In this document: one piece after another, positions 9,146 through 17,911 of the stretch
Layout: each line of letters begins with the position of its first letter
Numbering within the stretch: the stretch's first letter is position 1
Source of the DNA: CAVRUD01 sp963724285
GTDB taxonomy: Bacteria; Chloroflexota; Chloroflexia; Thermomicrobiales; UBA6265
Length of the DNA stretch: 64,000 nucleotides
Direction of reading: 5' to 3'
NCBI GenBank assembly: GCA_963724285.1
Contig: CAVRUD010000023.1
Span: 65,189-129,188, forward strand
The notes under the pieces: generated by a model
The model's input: the letters and a program-made list of their open reading frames with translations, nothing else
Database searches by the model: none
Told to the model about the DNA's origin: nothing
Made by a program: the position numbers and the translations under genes

Positions 9146-9379
9146 ATGGGCGAGCCCGACGACGAAGTGCGGCGCTACGCCGGGCCGAGACAGCGCAATC
9201 TTGGCCATGAGCAGGAACGCGCGATTCGCGCCGCGGCGCGCGGATCGTCATTTCGTGATTTGGCCGCCGAGTACGGCGTGAGCCACCAGACCGTCGCCCG
9301 CATCCTGCGCGAGCACGACGCGCCGGGATACGGGCTCGGCCCTGGTTCCGGCGGCCCACCGGCGACGCTCAGCGACTAG
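9146..9379 (+). CDS. Small helix-turn-helix protein
   Basis: The last two thirds read HEQERAIRAAARGSSFRDLA and then EYGVSHQTVARILREHD, a resolvase/IS30-like helix-turn-helix of the kind that closes many invertases. I start at the ATG at 9146 (77 residues). The frame is open back to 8867, but that part has no recognisable content. No catalytic domain is present, so this is either a stand-alone DNA-binding protein or the end of a lost recombinase. Two other small HTH-like proteins are at 10415 and 24351. Confidence 0.5.
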   Translation: MGEPDDEVRRYAGPRQRNLGHEQERAIRAAARGSSFRDLAAEYGVSHQTVARILREHDAPGYGLGPGSGGPPATLSD

Positions 9380-9442
9380 CCCGCGACCGACGCCGAGTCG
9401 CCTGAAACGCTCTCGGCTCTGCGTACGCGCCAAGCCGGGCGA

Positions 9443-10150
9443 TCAGTGCAGGCAGACCGCCAGGCGCGTGCAGCCGCCGCTCACGCCCCCGCCGCAGACC
9501 CCCGCCTCGAACGGCGGGAGGAACGTCCTCAGGGCGCAGACCGGGTAGATCGGGTCGGTGCAATCCGCGCTGCTGGCGCACGGCTGGTCGCAGTCGATGG
9601 TCGCTCCGCCGTGGCAGCGGTTCCCCGCGGTGGTGGCGATGCAGTAGCAGCCCTGCGGGCAACTCGCCCCCGGCCCGCACTCGTCGACCCGGCACGCGCA
9701 CGCCGCCGCGTCGACCCCCGCCGGGCAGTCGGCCTCGGTCAGCGCGCAGCCGCAGGTCAACTCGCCGCCGCAGCCGTCGTCGACCGGGCCGGTGTCGCCC
9801 GGTTCGCACAATGTCTTCGGCGTGCAGCCGCAGGCGCCGGGCACGCCGCCCCCGCCGCAGGCGTCGTGCGGGCCCGGGCAGGCGTCGCCGGGGCAGCAGT
9901 CGAGGTACGGGGCGTCGCCGTGGGCGAGGTGGGCCTCCCAGGCCGGCTCCGCCACGTCGATCACCTCGTAGGGGCGGGCCGGGTCGCCGGTCGCGTGGCA
10001 GAGCGGCCGCTTGGCCTGCCCGGCCCGGGCGGCCGTTGCGCGCCCTCCCACCGCCACGGCCGCCCCGCCGGCCAGCGCCCGCAGCACCCCGCGCCGGCTG
10101 GGCCGCCCCGCCAGGGCCCTCGTCAGGTCGTCGAACCGGTGTCCATCCAT
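9443..10150 (-). CDS. Tat-exported cysteine-rich protein
   Basis: I start at the ATG at 10150, preceded by GGGAGGGACGAA, giving 235 residues. The N-terminus (RALAGRPSRRGVLRALAGG, then AAVAVGG) is a twin-arginine-type signal with an alanine-rich cleavage region. The mature part holds about 28 cysteines in short loops (CCPGDACPG, CGGELTCGCALTEADC, ACACRVDECGPG, CPQGCYC), so a disulfide-knit extracellular protein is expected. The Cys spacing resembles the Cys-rich secreted proteins that Thermomicrobia-like genomes carry in several copies. No enzyme motif is seen and the role is unknown. The neighbours are small HTH proteins and STAND regulators. Confidence 0.7.
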   Translation of the reverse strand: MDGHRFDDLTRALAGRPSRRGVLRALAGGAAVAVGGRATAARAGQAKRPLCHATGDPARPYEVIDVAEPAWEAHLAHGDAPYLDCCPGDACPGPHDACGGGGVPGACGCTPKTLCEPGDTGPVDDGCGGELTCGCALTEADCPAGVDAAACACRVDECGPGASCPQGCYCIATTAGNRCHGGATIDCDQPCASSADCTDPIYPVCALRTFLPPFEAGVCGGGVSGGCTRLAVCLH

Positions 10151-10414
10151 TTCGTCCCTCCCTGGGAGCGCTCGGTCGCGGCCGACCCGGCCGCGGCGGT
10201 GGCGGGCGAGGACCCGCCCATCCCCACGGTAGAGCGCCGTGCTTACAGAATCCTTGCACTCCGATGCGCCGCCCTCCGCTCCGGCCCGGTCGCGGGACAA
10301 TCGGCCCCAGCCGCCCGGTTCGCGAGGCTGCCCCGCAGCCAAGGCAAGCGGCCGCTCCAGATGAGGCGGCGACGGGCCGCATAGGTACCCCAGACCGCGG
10401 CGGCGCTCGCGCGA

Positions 10415-10663
10415 TTGCGTCACGACCACGCCTGGGTGGTGGTCGCGGAATCGCTGGAATGCCGCACGGCTGGGGCATCAGGGCGGGCGACCGAGCAGGT
10501 TGATCGGGCACGCAACCTGACGCCCGAGGACCAGAGCGCAATCCGATCGATGGCGGAAACGTGGTCGCGGAGGAACCTCGCGGCCGACTTCTCGGTCAGC
10601 CGCGAGACCATCCGGTTGGCCCTCCAGAACCAGCAGCGCGAGCGTGGGATCGAGGCGGCCTGA
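10415..10663 (+). CDS. Small helix-turn-helix protein
   Basis: The frame of 82 codons opens with a TTG, but the supported part begins about residue 28. It reads VDRARNLTPEDQSAIRSMAE and then RRNLAADFSVSRETIRLALQ, a Hin/IS630-like helix-turn-helix. No ribosome site stands out, so the start is uncertain. Its general layout (short N-terminus, 40-residue HTH, short basic tail) matches the protein at 9146. The function is probably DNA binding. Confidence 0.45.
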   Translation: MRHDHAWVVVAESLECRTAGASGRATEQVDRARNLTPEDQSAIRSMAETWSRRNLAADFSVSRETIRLALQNQQRERGIEAA

Positions 10664-10848
10664 GGGTTCCGGGCCATGTAAGCCGGCAACGATCGACAGC
10701 GCAGCGTGGAACGGTGCACACGTCCTAGCCAACTCTGTCATTACCGCGGTCATGTTGTCGCTGTTGCCGACGTAGATCGTGCTTTTGACGACCGCGGGCG
10801 AGGCGAAGCTGCCGTAGCGTGCCCCGAGGCGCCCACGCCCACATCCCG

Positions 10849-13404
10849 TCACGCGAGACCGAGGCGGTGGGCGGCGGCGACGGCGGCGGTTCGGCTGTTA
10901 ACGCCGAGCTTGCTGAAGACGCTCGTGAGGTGGGAACCGACCGTGCGGGGGCTGATGTACAGCACCCCGGCGATCTCCCGGTCGGACAGACCGGTCGCCA
11001 GCAGGCGGAGGATCTCCACCTCGCGGTCGGTCAGGCCGTGCGTCGCGGGCGCCACCCGCTGCGCCACCGGCTGCACCACCGCGGGGTCGGTGCGGATGGC
11101 GTCGGCGACGGCCGTCGCCAGCTCGACCGCCTCACCCAGCGGCAGGGCTTGCCCGGCCGCGACGGCCAGCGCGCCGGGCTCCTCGCCCAGCGCCCGGCGC
11201 GCGGTCGCCAAGGCTGCGGCGCGGCGCGGTTGAAACTGCCAGGAGTCGAGGATGCCGATCGCGCGGCGCAACGCCTCCGCCGCCCCGAAGAGGCGCATAG
11301 CCGACTCGTGGCGCCCGGTCAGGACGGCGAGCTCGGCCAGCGCGGCGAGGCACTCGGCAATGCCGCGCCGCTCCATCCAGGCCCACCGCCGCCCGAGGCT
11401 GGCCTGCAGGTACGCCGCCGCCTGCGGCAGGTCTCCCCGTTCGCGGGCGACATCCGCGGCGTCCCAAAGCAGCCCCGCCACCACCCTGGCGTTGCCGTCC
11501 CCCAGCGACGCCAGGGCTGCCTCGTAGCTGGCGGTGGCCGTGTCGAGGTCGCCCAGGTGGCGGGCAAGGAGGCCCTGGCGACCGAGGGCAACCGCCTCCC
11601 AGAACCGGCGCCGCCGCGCCCGGCTCAGGGCCAGCGCTTCGTCCACGACCGCCTCCGCCCGGTCCACGTCCCCGACCACCGTCAGCGCCATGGCGAAGTT
11701 GGTCAGTCCATTGAGGAGCCGGTCGACGCCGCCGGCGGCCCGTCCCAAGGCGACCGCCTCCTCGTACCATGCCACCGCCTCGGCATGCTGACCCCGCGTG
11801 AAGGCGACGTTCCCCAAGGCGGCCACCGCCTGGGCAGCCGCGTCCGGGCCGTTCAGCCGGCGGGCGAGCGCGAGGCCCTCCTCGGCCAGCTCCACCGCCC
11901 TCGGGTAGTTGCCCTGGCGGAAGTCCACCATGGCGGCAGCTCCCAGCGCAGCCGCCCGGGCGATCGTCTCGTCGTCTCGCCCAAGGCCGAGCAGGCGCTC
12001 CGCCCAGGCACTGCCCTCGTCCAGGAACCCTTGGGCGTCCCAGAAGCGCCACAGGGCCGCCACGAACCGGTGCCCGAGGGGAGGATCTCCCCGCTCCTCG
12101 GCGAACCCCAGCGCCAGACGCAGGTTGGGGTGCTCCCGGTCCAGCCGGCGCAGCCAACGCACGTGCTCGGGGCCGCCGATCTCGGCGGCGGCCTGCTCGG
12201 CCAACTCCAGGCACCAGCGGGCATGGCGGCGGCGGACCTCGTCGGCCTCGCCGCCCGCCGCCAGCCGCTCCAGCCCAAAGTGGCGGATCGTCTCCAGCAT
12301 CCGGTATCGCGGATCGCCGTCCGCGTCCTCGCTCCGGGTAAGCAGGCTCTTGTCGAGGAGCGAGGCCACCCCTTCAAAGACGGAGAGGGAGAGGGGGATC
12401 GCCCTGGGACGGAGCAGCGGGGCAGCGGGGCTCTCCCCCCCTCCCCTCAGCCCGCCAGGGCTGTCCCCCCAGGGCGATCGCCCTGTCCCCCTCCGGCGAC
12501 GGCCTCGGCCGCGTCCAGGGTGAAGCCGCCGGCGAAGACGGCCAACCGGCGGAAGAGGGTTTGCTCCTCGGCGGAGAGCAGGTCGTGGCTCCAGGCGATC
12601 GCGTCGCGCAGCGTCCGCTGCCGGTCCGGCAGATCGCGCGCCCCGCCCGCGAGCAGGGTGAGCCGGTCGTCGATCCGGCCCAGCAGCGCATTCGGGAGAG
12701 AGGTACCGCAGACGGGATGCCGCCAGTTCGATCGCCAGCGGCAGGCCGTCGAATCGGGCGCAGATCTCGGCGACCGTCGCCAGATTGGTCCCGTCGAGCG
12801 CGAGGTCTGGTCGGACATCCCCGGCCCGCGCGACGAACAGCGTGACGCCCTCGGCCTCCAGCGGCGGCACTCGGAACTCCTGCTCGCCCGAGAGGCGCAG
12901 CAGCTCGCGGCTGGTCGCCAGGATGGTCAACCCCGGGCAGCTCGCCAGCAGCCCCGCGAGCGCCGGCGCGACCGAGATGACCTGCTCCAGGTTGTCGAGG
13001 ATCAGCAAGACTCGCCCGGCCCGTAGCGCGTCGTGGAGGCGGAAGTTCAAGGCGCTCCCGGCGGTGTCGGCGACGCCGAGCGCGTGGCCGATCGTGGGGA
13101 CGACCAGGGCAGGATCCTGGATCGCGGCCAGCCCCACGAACGCGATGCCGCCGGCAAAGGCGGCGTCGAGATCCTCCGCCGCCCGGATGGCCAGCCGGGT
13201 CTTGCCCACGCCGCCCGGCCCGGTCAGGGTCAGCAGCCGCACGTCGGGCCGCCGGAGCAACGCCTGGATTGCCGCGGTTTCCTGCTCCCGCCCGACCAGC
13301 GAGGTCAGCAGGGACGGCAGCGGCGCAGCGGGGAACGTCGGGCGGTCCGCTTCGGGTGCCGTCGGCTGGCGCGAATCAGGCTCATCGGCAATCAACCTGA
13401 GCAT
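10849..13404 (-). CDS. STAND ATPase with TPR and C-terminal LuxR domain (compensating frameshifts)
   Basis: A regulator of about 851 residues from the ATG at 13404; an upstream start in the same frame is possible. Walker A GPGGVGKTR lies at residues 62-70, Walker B at LLILDNLEQV, and GLPLAIELAASR follows. TPR-like repeats fill the second half. The last 65 residues are a LuxR/GerE domain (LTDREVEILRLLATGLSDRE, then VNSRTAAVAAAHRLG). From about 12700 to 12480 the main frame encodes Arg/Gly/Pro nonsense, while the neighbouring frame gives the proper winged-helix sequence (TLRDAIAWSHDLLSAEEQTL, FAGGFTLDAAEAV). Thus one indel near 12700 is undone by another at the hairpin array (12448-12485). No stop interrupts the gene. 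Confidence 0.8.
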   Translation of the reverse strand: MLRLIADEPDSRQPTAPEADRPTFPAAPLPSLLTSLVGREQETAAIQALLRRPDVRLLTLTGPGGVGKTRLAIRAAEDLDAAFAGGIAFVGLAAIQDPALVVPTIGHALGVADTAGSALNFRLHDALRAGRVLLILDNLEQVISVAPALAGLLASCPGLTILATSRELLRLSGEQEFRVPPLEAEGVTLFVARAGDVRPDLALDGTNLATVAEICARFDGLPLAIELAASRLRYLSPECAAGPDRRPAHPARGRGARSAGPAADAARRDRLEPRPALRRGANPLPPVGRLRRRLHPGRGRGRRRRGTGRSPWGDSPGGLRGGGESPAAPLLRPRAIPLSLSVFEGVASLLDKSLLTRSEDADGDPRYRMLETIRHFGLERLAAGGEADEVRRRHARWCLELAEQAAAEIGGPEHVRWLRRLDREHPNLRLALGFAEERGDPPLGHRFVAALWRFWDAQGFLDEGSAWAERLLGLGRDDETIARAAALGAAAMVDFRQGNYPRAVELAEEGLALARRLNGPDAAAQAVAALGNVAFTRGQHAEAVAWYEEAVALGRAAGGVDRLLNGLTNFAMALTVVGDVDRAEAVVDEALALSRARRRRFWEAVALGRQGLLARHLGDLDTATASYEAALASLGDGNARVVAGLLWDAADVARERGDLPQAAAYLQASLGRRWAWMERRGIAECLAALAELAVLTGRHESAMRLFGAAEALRRAIGILDSWQFQPRRAAALATARRALGEEPGALAVAAGQALPLGEAVELATAVADAIRTDPAVVQPVAQRVAPATHGLTDREVEILRLLATGLSDREIAGVLYISPRTVGSHLTSVFSKLGVNSRTAAVAAAHRLGLA
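12448..12485. repeat. Intragenic hairpin units in the STAND linker
   Basis: Two adjacent hairpins, CAGCCC-GCCA-GGGCTG (12448-12463) and the perfect palindrome CAGGGCGATCGCCCTG (12470-12485), are separated by TCCCCC. On the coding (minus) strand the spacers read GGGGGACA. They lie between the winged-helix segment and the SVFEGVASLLDKSLL block, exactly where the gene at 51485 carries a longer array of the same design. Confidence 0.65.
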
Positions 13405-14302
13405 GGGGCCGACCTCGATATCAGGGATCAGCGCGCTCCCGCGAGTTGATGAGGTCGCGGGTTCACGGCTCCAGGGGAGCGTCGTGGCCCGGTTACTCAC
13501 CGCACCCGCGTGCGGGTGTGCCCAATGTATCCCATGCCGTACCGGTCGAGTGACGATCCAGATTTCGAAATTCCTCGGATATCCATCGATCGACACCGAG
13601 GCAGGATAGCAACTGTTCGGGCGGGAGCCGCCCGGATGCTCGCCGCGATCGTGCCTCGCTTCATCGCCGCGGCAGCCAACGAACCGATGCCCGCCGGTAG
13701 CCCGCCCAGTCGGCCCCCCTCGGCTGGGGCATCCGGACGAGCGGCGCAACAGCACACTCGTCCACGCCGCCTAAAGCGCTCGTCGAAAACCTTGGCCGGT
13801 GTCGCCGCTCGCCTCGGAGAGGCTGCCACTGTGAGCCCGGGCCAACCTTGGGCCAACCTTGGGCCAACCTGGGCCAACCCTGGGCCGTAAGCCCCGGGCG
13901 CCAGGGGAAACGGCGGAGCTCCAAACAACCCGCGATCAATTCCGCAACTTCCATCAGCCGGCTCGCGACCTCGGTGCGCCACGGCGGGGGGACGCCAAGA
14001 CTGCCCCGTTAATCCTTCAACCTCCATCAACCTGGCGTCCGCCGCCGAAGAGTGTTGATACAAGTTCTAAATCGGAAACCACGTATCGGAAACCACGGTG
14101 TGATTTTGGCGCCGTCGTTGGGACGCCGCCCGGGCCCGTTGACGCCGAGCTAGATTCACGAAGCCGGTTAGAGACCGGCTGGAGGGCATTTCGGAACGCG
14201 GCCTGGATTCGATGGTCCGCCGTTACGTGGGAAGCGGTCGCGGCTGGCACGGAACGACGCGCGATCCAACCGGCCTGAGCCGCCTTCGCGTCGCCCTGCC
14301 CT
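13405..14302. other. Long intergenic region with a short tandem repeat
   Basis: About 900 bases between two co-directional STAND-LuxR genes. The only structured part is 13831-13902 (listed separately). Short AT-richer patches at 14050-14100 contain a direct repeat of CGGAAACCACG (about 14077-14097), but no gene is supported. Confidence 0.4.
13831..13902. repeat. Tandem GGGCCAACCTT repeat inside a dispersed GC-rich repeat
   Basis: Four copies of a GGGCCAACC(TT) unit stand in tandem between GAGCCCGGGCC and GTAAGCCCCGGGCG. The right half is nearly identical to the sequence that closes the window at 63973-64000 (opposite strand) and to 57253-57288. The outer GCCCGGG blocks are inverted. Confidence 0.6.
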
Positions 14303-16786
14303 CTATCGGATCCCGTGCCGATGAGCCAGGGCGGCTGCCGCGGTGCGGGAGTTGACGCCAAGTTTGGCGAGGATGTTGGCGACGTGGCGCATGGCGGTGC
14401 GGTGGCTGATGAACAGCGCATCGCCGATCTCGCGGTCGGACATGCCGTCCGTGAGCAGTTGCAACACTTCGATCTCGCGGGGGGTCAGGTCCGCCAGGAC
14501 CGAATCGGCGTCGTTGACCGTGCTGCCCGCCTGGGGGCCGGGTCCGCCGCCGGTGATCCGTTCGGCTTCGGCCTCGGCTTCCGCCCCGGCGGCGTCAAGC
14601 GAGAGCGCGAGGCCGGCCGCCTGGATCAGCCCGTACGACTCGGTGCCGAGCGCCCGCTTGACCTTGTCGTTCGCGGCGTCATACCGCTGCGCCTCCGGCG
14701 CCTCAAAGGCGTAGGTAAGCGCCTCGCAGTTCGCGTCGACCGCGGCAAAGAGGCGGGCGGCGGTCTCCTTCCGCCCGGTTGCGGCCGCCAGGACCGCGAT
14801 GGCGGCGATCGCGTCGAGCTGGCTCTCCTTGGCGCCGATGCCACGCGCGAGTTTCAGGCCCTCCCGGAGCAGGGCCGCGGCCCGGTGGGTATTGCCGCCG
14901 TCGGCGGCGACGCTGCCGAGGGCATGCAGGGTAAAGGCGATGCCCCACTCGTTGCCGATCGTCCGGTAGCCGGAGAGTGCCGCTTCCAGCAGTGACTCTG
15001 CCCGAACCAGATCCCTTTGCCAGAACGCGAGGACGCCGAGGTTGCAGCGCAGGAGGGCCATCCAACCCGGGTCGCCGATGCGCTCGAAGAGGGAGAGCGA
15101 CTCCTGGCACAGGTCGACCGCCTGGGCGATATCGCCGGAGGAGCGGGCGAGGACGCCGAGCAGGTTGAGCGATGCCGCCATGCCGAGGGTATCGTCAAGT
15201 TCCCGGTAGAGGGCCAGGCCGCGCTCGCAGAAGACGACCGCCTGGGTGCGGTCGTCCTGCGTCCGCGCCAAAGAGGCCGCACCGTGCCAGGCCCGGGCGC
15301 GGATCGCGGCCGGAACCTCGTCGGCGTTCGGCATGTTAAGGGCGCGTTCGAGCCAGGCGCGACCTTCCGATCGGTAGGAGCGCAGGACCCAGAACGGGGC
15401 CATCAGGCCGGTCAGCGCCAGGAGCGAGTCGGCATCGCCGGATGCTTCAAACCAGACGAGGGCGTCGCGGAGGTTACCCAGGTCGGCTTCAACTCGGTTC
15501 AACACATCGGGCGGGATCGGGTCGGCGCTGGGCGCGGTCCAGGACTGCTGGAGCACGTTCAGACTCCATCGCGCCTGCCTGGCGCGGATCTCGTCCAGTT
15601 CTCCGTGGAGTGCCAGTTGTTCCTGGCCGAACTCCCGGACCGTCTCCAAAAAGGCGAACCTGGGCATGTCGGTCCCGTCTTCACCGGGACCGTCGGCGCG
15701 GCGGAGCAGGCTCTTGTCGACCAGGGAGAAGATGCCGTCGAGAACCGGGGGGGAGGGGGCGGAGAATGGTTCCCCTTCTCCCCCGTCTTCGACCACGTGC
15801 TCGGCCGCGTCGAGCGTAAACCCGCCGACGAAGACCGAGAGTCGCCGGAACAACGCCTGCTCCTCCGGTGCAAGGAGATCGTGCGACCAGGCGATTGCGT
15901 CGCGCAGCGTGTGCTGGCGGACGGGCTGGTCGCGGGGGCCGCCAGTGAGCAAAGGGAGACGATGTTCCAGGCGATTGAGCAAGGCGGGCATCGAGAGCAG
16001 CTTTGTGCGGGCCGCCGCCAGTTCCAACGCGAGCGGAAGGCCGTCCAGCCTACGGCAGATCGCGACAATGGTCGGTACGTCGGTCGGCATCAGGGTGAAG
16101 CCGGGCCGCACCGCCCGGACACGATCCAGGAACAGGGCGACCGCGGGCGATGCGACGACCTCTTCGATCTGAGGCTCGCTGAGGCTCGCGTTCGGTGCGA
16201 CGGAGGCCGGAAGCTGGAGCGGGGCGACGGCGTACTCCCGCTCGCCGCTAACCCGAAGCCGCTCCCGGCTGGTGACCAGCGCCTTGATCATCGGGTTGGC
16301 GGCGACCAACCCGGCGATCACCGGGGCGGCGGCGGCGACCTGTTCGGCATTGTCGAGCAGGAGCAGCACGCCCTGAGCGCCGAACGTCCGGCGGAAGCTC
16401 TCCGAAAGGGTGCTGCCGCTCTGGTCGCCGAGGCCCAGGGCCTCGGCGATGGTGGGCTCGACCAGGTCCGGATCCTGCAGGGACGCCAGGGAGACGAAGG
16501 CCACGCCTCCGGTGAAGTCCTCGCGCAGCATCTGGGCGACATCCAGGGCAAGGCGCGTCTTGCCGACGCCGCCCGGTCCGGTCAGGGTCAGCAGGCGGAC
16601 TTCTGGCCGGCGCAGCATCTGGACGGCGGCTTCCAATTCGCGGTCGCGGCCGATCAGCGACGTCAGCGGCGACGGCGGTGCGGGCAGGATAAAGTCGGGC
16701 ACGGTTCGCCCGGATTCCGCCGGCCCCGCCTCGATCTCGGGCGCGAAGGCTGGCGTCTCACCGACGAAGGTGGATGCGCTTCCCAC
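14303..16786 (-). CDS. STAND ATPase with TPR and C-terminal LuxR domain
   Basis: An intact 827-residue regulator. The domain order is a short Pro-rich leader, the LIGRDREL block, Walker A GPGGVGKTR (about residues 70-78), Walker B LLLLDNAEQV, GLPLALELAAAR, a winged helix, the VLDGIFSLVDKSLL block, helical TPR-like repeats, and a LuxR/GerE domain in the last 65 residues (LTPREIEVLQLLTDGMSDRE, VNSRTAAAALAHRHG). By analogy to MalT and AfsR-type proteins, ligand binding and ATP-driven oligomerisation would switch on transcription; the ligand and targets are unknown. It lies 69 bp after the phosphatase gene at 16856 on the same strand, so it may be partly co-transcribed. Confidence 0.92.
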   Translation of the reverse strand: MGSASTFVGETPAFAPEIEAGPAESGRTVPDFILPAPPSPLTSLIGRDRELEAAVQMLRRPEVRLLTLTGPGGVGKTRLALDVAQMLREDFTGGVAFVSLASLQDPDLVEPTIAEALGLGDQSGSTLSESFRRTFGAQGVLLLLDNAEQVAAAAPVIAGLVAANPMIKALVTSRERLRVSGEREYAVAPLQLPASVAPNASLSEPQIEEVVASPAVALFLDRVRAVRPGFTLMPTDVPTIVAICRRLDGLPLALELAAARTKLLSMPALLNRLEHRLPLLTGGPRDQPVRQHTLRDAIAWSHDLLAPEEQALFRRLSVFVGGFTLDAAEHVVEDGGEGEPFSAPSPPVLDGIFSLVDKSLLRRADGPGEDGTDMPRFAFLETVREFGQEQLALHGELDEIRARQARWSLNVLQQSWTAPSADPIPPDVLNRVEADLGNLRDALVWFEASGDADSLLALTGLMAPFWVLRSYRSEGRAWLERALNMPNADEVPAAIRARAWHGAASLARTQDDRTQAVVFCERGLALYRELDDTLGMAASLNLLGVLARSSGDIAQAVDLCQESLSLFERIGDPGWMALLRCNLGVLAFWQRDLVRAESLLEAALSGYRTIGNEWGIAFTLHALGSVAADGGNTHRAAALLREGLKLARGIGAKESQLDAIAAIAVLAAATGRKETAARLFAAVDANCEALTYAFEAPEAQRYDAANDKVKRALGTESYGLIQAAGLALSLDAAGAEAEAEAERITGGGPGPQAGSTVNDADSVLADLTPREIEVLQLLTDGMSDREIGDALFISHRTAMRHVANILAKLGVNSRTAAAALAHRHGIR

Positions 16787-16855
16787 GGAATATGCCTCGT
16801 TTCGAGCGTGACGATTATGGCGTCATGATAGCGGGTTGGATGACCAGAAGAGGAA

Positions 16856-17761
16856 TCAATCGGGATCGATGGCCACATTGGCTGGCGCGGCTTCCAAAGC
16901 GTAGGCGACTACGAGGCGTTCAGTGAGTGCTGGACTGGCCGTTGCGATCAGGCCGCGGCGGATGGCGGGATCGGGCTGGTTGTAGCGCAGCCGCTGCCCC
17001 TGGAGATCGGTGAGCAGTCCACCGGCTTCGGCCAGGATGATGTCCGGCGCGGCCAGGTCCCACTCGCCGCCGATGTACTCGTCCGGGCGTGCCGGGCCGA
17101 TGCCGAGATGGGCCTCATAGGCGGGAGGATTGCCGTTCACCGGGAAAAAGGCTCGGGGGTGAAAGGGATGCGGTTCGGAGGGCGGGACCAGGTTGGCGCG
17201 CAGCGCTATGCGGCGCAGCAGCGGCCAGCCATCCGGCCGGGTGTGGTAGCGATTGGTGTTGAGGCGCGGAGTTTCTCCGATTGCCGGTTGCGTACGGAGC
17301 GGCTGACGGCCGGCGCCATCGTCCAGCCATGCGCCGCCGCCCGCCGCCGCGGCCAGTACGAGCCCGGTCGGTGGATGGCAGGCGACGCCCACGACGGGAG
17401 CGCCGTCCTCCGCCAGGGCAAGGAAGACGTCGAACTGGCCGGTGCGGTTGATGAAATCCTGGGTGCCATCGAGCGGATCGGCGATCCAACAGCGCCGAAC
17501 AGACAGGCGGGAGGGATCGTCGGCGCCTTCCTCGGTGAGTAAGGCATCGGCCGGAAACGCCCGTCCGATCCGCTCGCGAATGATCCGGTCCGAGGCCAGA
17601 TCGGCGTCGGTCACCGGCGAGTCGTCGCCCTTGGCGCGGATCGCGGCGGAGCCGGAATCGTAGAACCGGGCGATCTCGGCCGCGGCCGCCCGGGCGGTCT
17701 CGATCGCAAAATCCAGCTCCATGGACCAACCGGCGTTCGCCGGTCGGCTCGCCGTCGTCAT
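16856..17761 (-). CDS. Inositol monophosphatase-superfamily phosphatase (CysQ/HisN-like)
   Basis: This Mg-dependent, Li-sensitive-type phosphatase fold has 301 residues. All three metal-site motifs are visible: TEEG after the first helix pair, WIADPLDGTQDF (the DPxDGT motif), and GGEWDLAAPDIILAEAGG near the C-terminus. Members hydrolyse inositol phosphates, 3'-phosphoadenosine 5'-phosphate or histidinol phosphate. The sequence alone does not settle which, though the long insert around EPHPFHPRAFF is more like the CysQ/nucleotidase branch than like plain IMPase. GGAGGACGACCAGC precedes the ATG at 17761. No sulfur or inositol genes are adjacent. Confidence 0.85.
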   Translation of the reverse strand: MTTASRPANAGWSMELDFAIETARAAAAEIARFYDSGSAAIRAKGDDSPVTDADLASDRIIRERIGRAFPADALLTEEGADDPSRLSVRRCWIADPLDGTQDFINRTGQFDVFLALAEDGAPVVGVACHPPTGLVLAAAAGGGAWLDDGAGRQPLRTQPAIGETPRLNTNRYHTRPDGWPLLRRIALRANLVPPSEPHPFHPRAFFPVNGNPPAYEAHLGIGPARPDEYIGGEWDLAAPDIILAEAGGLLTDLQGQRLRYNQPDPAIRRGLIATASPALTERLVVAYALEAAPANVAIDPD

Positions 17762-17833
17762 GCTGGTCGTCCTCCGGCGTTGAGATCGACCGGCGTGCGG
17801 GATCGCGCCGGAGATGGGCAGTGGCCGGTGGAG

Positions 17834-17911
17834 TTAGGTCGATGCGAAGATGATGAGGAGCACGACGACGATCACGGCGCCGACGGCGTAGATGGTCATC
17901 CGTTGGTTCAT
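17834..17911 (-). CDS. 25-residue single-pass membrane microprotein
   Basis: AAGGAG lies 5 nt before the ATG at 17911, one of the best ribosome sites in the window. The 25-codon frame encodes MNQRMTIYA followed by a pure hydrophobic stretch (VGAVIVVVLLIIF) and ends AST. That is a cytoplasmic basic end and one transmembrane helix. It lies between the phosphatase gene and a transposase remnant on the same strand. Very short membrane peptides of this kind often tune a larger membrane complex, but no partner is evident here. Confidence 0.65.
   Translation of the reverse strand: MNQRMTIYAVGAVIVVVLLIIFAST

Noticed and set aside
10819..13026. A 735-codon open frame on the plus strand, and similar very long frames at 15017-16828 (plus), 41054-43234 (minus) and 49967-51409 (minus)
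   Set aside because: They run antisense to well-supported STAND or M24 genes, have Arg/Gly/Gln/Pro-rich translations without motifs, and arise from the high GC content that removes stop codons.
13831..13902. A short CRISPR-like array
   Set aside because: Units are about 11 bp in direct tandem without spacers, and no cas genes are in the window.
16809..16825. TGACG-N7-CGTCA upstream of the STAND-LuxR gene at 14303-16786
   Set aside because: Only five bases per arm and a wide spacer; expected by chance at this composition.
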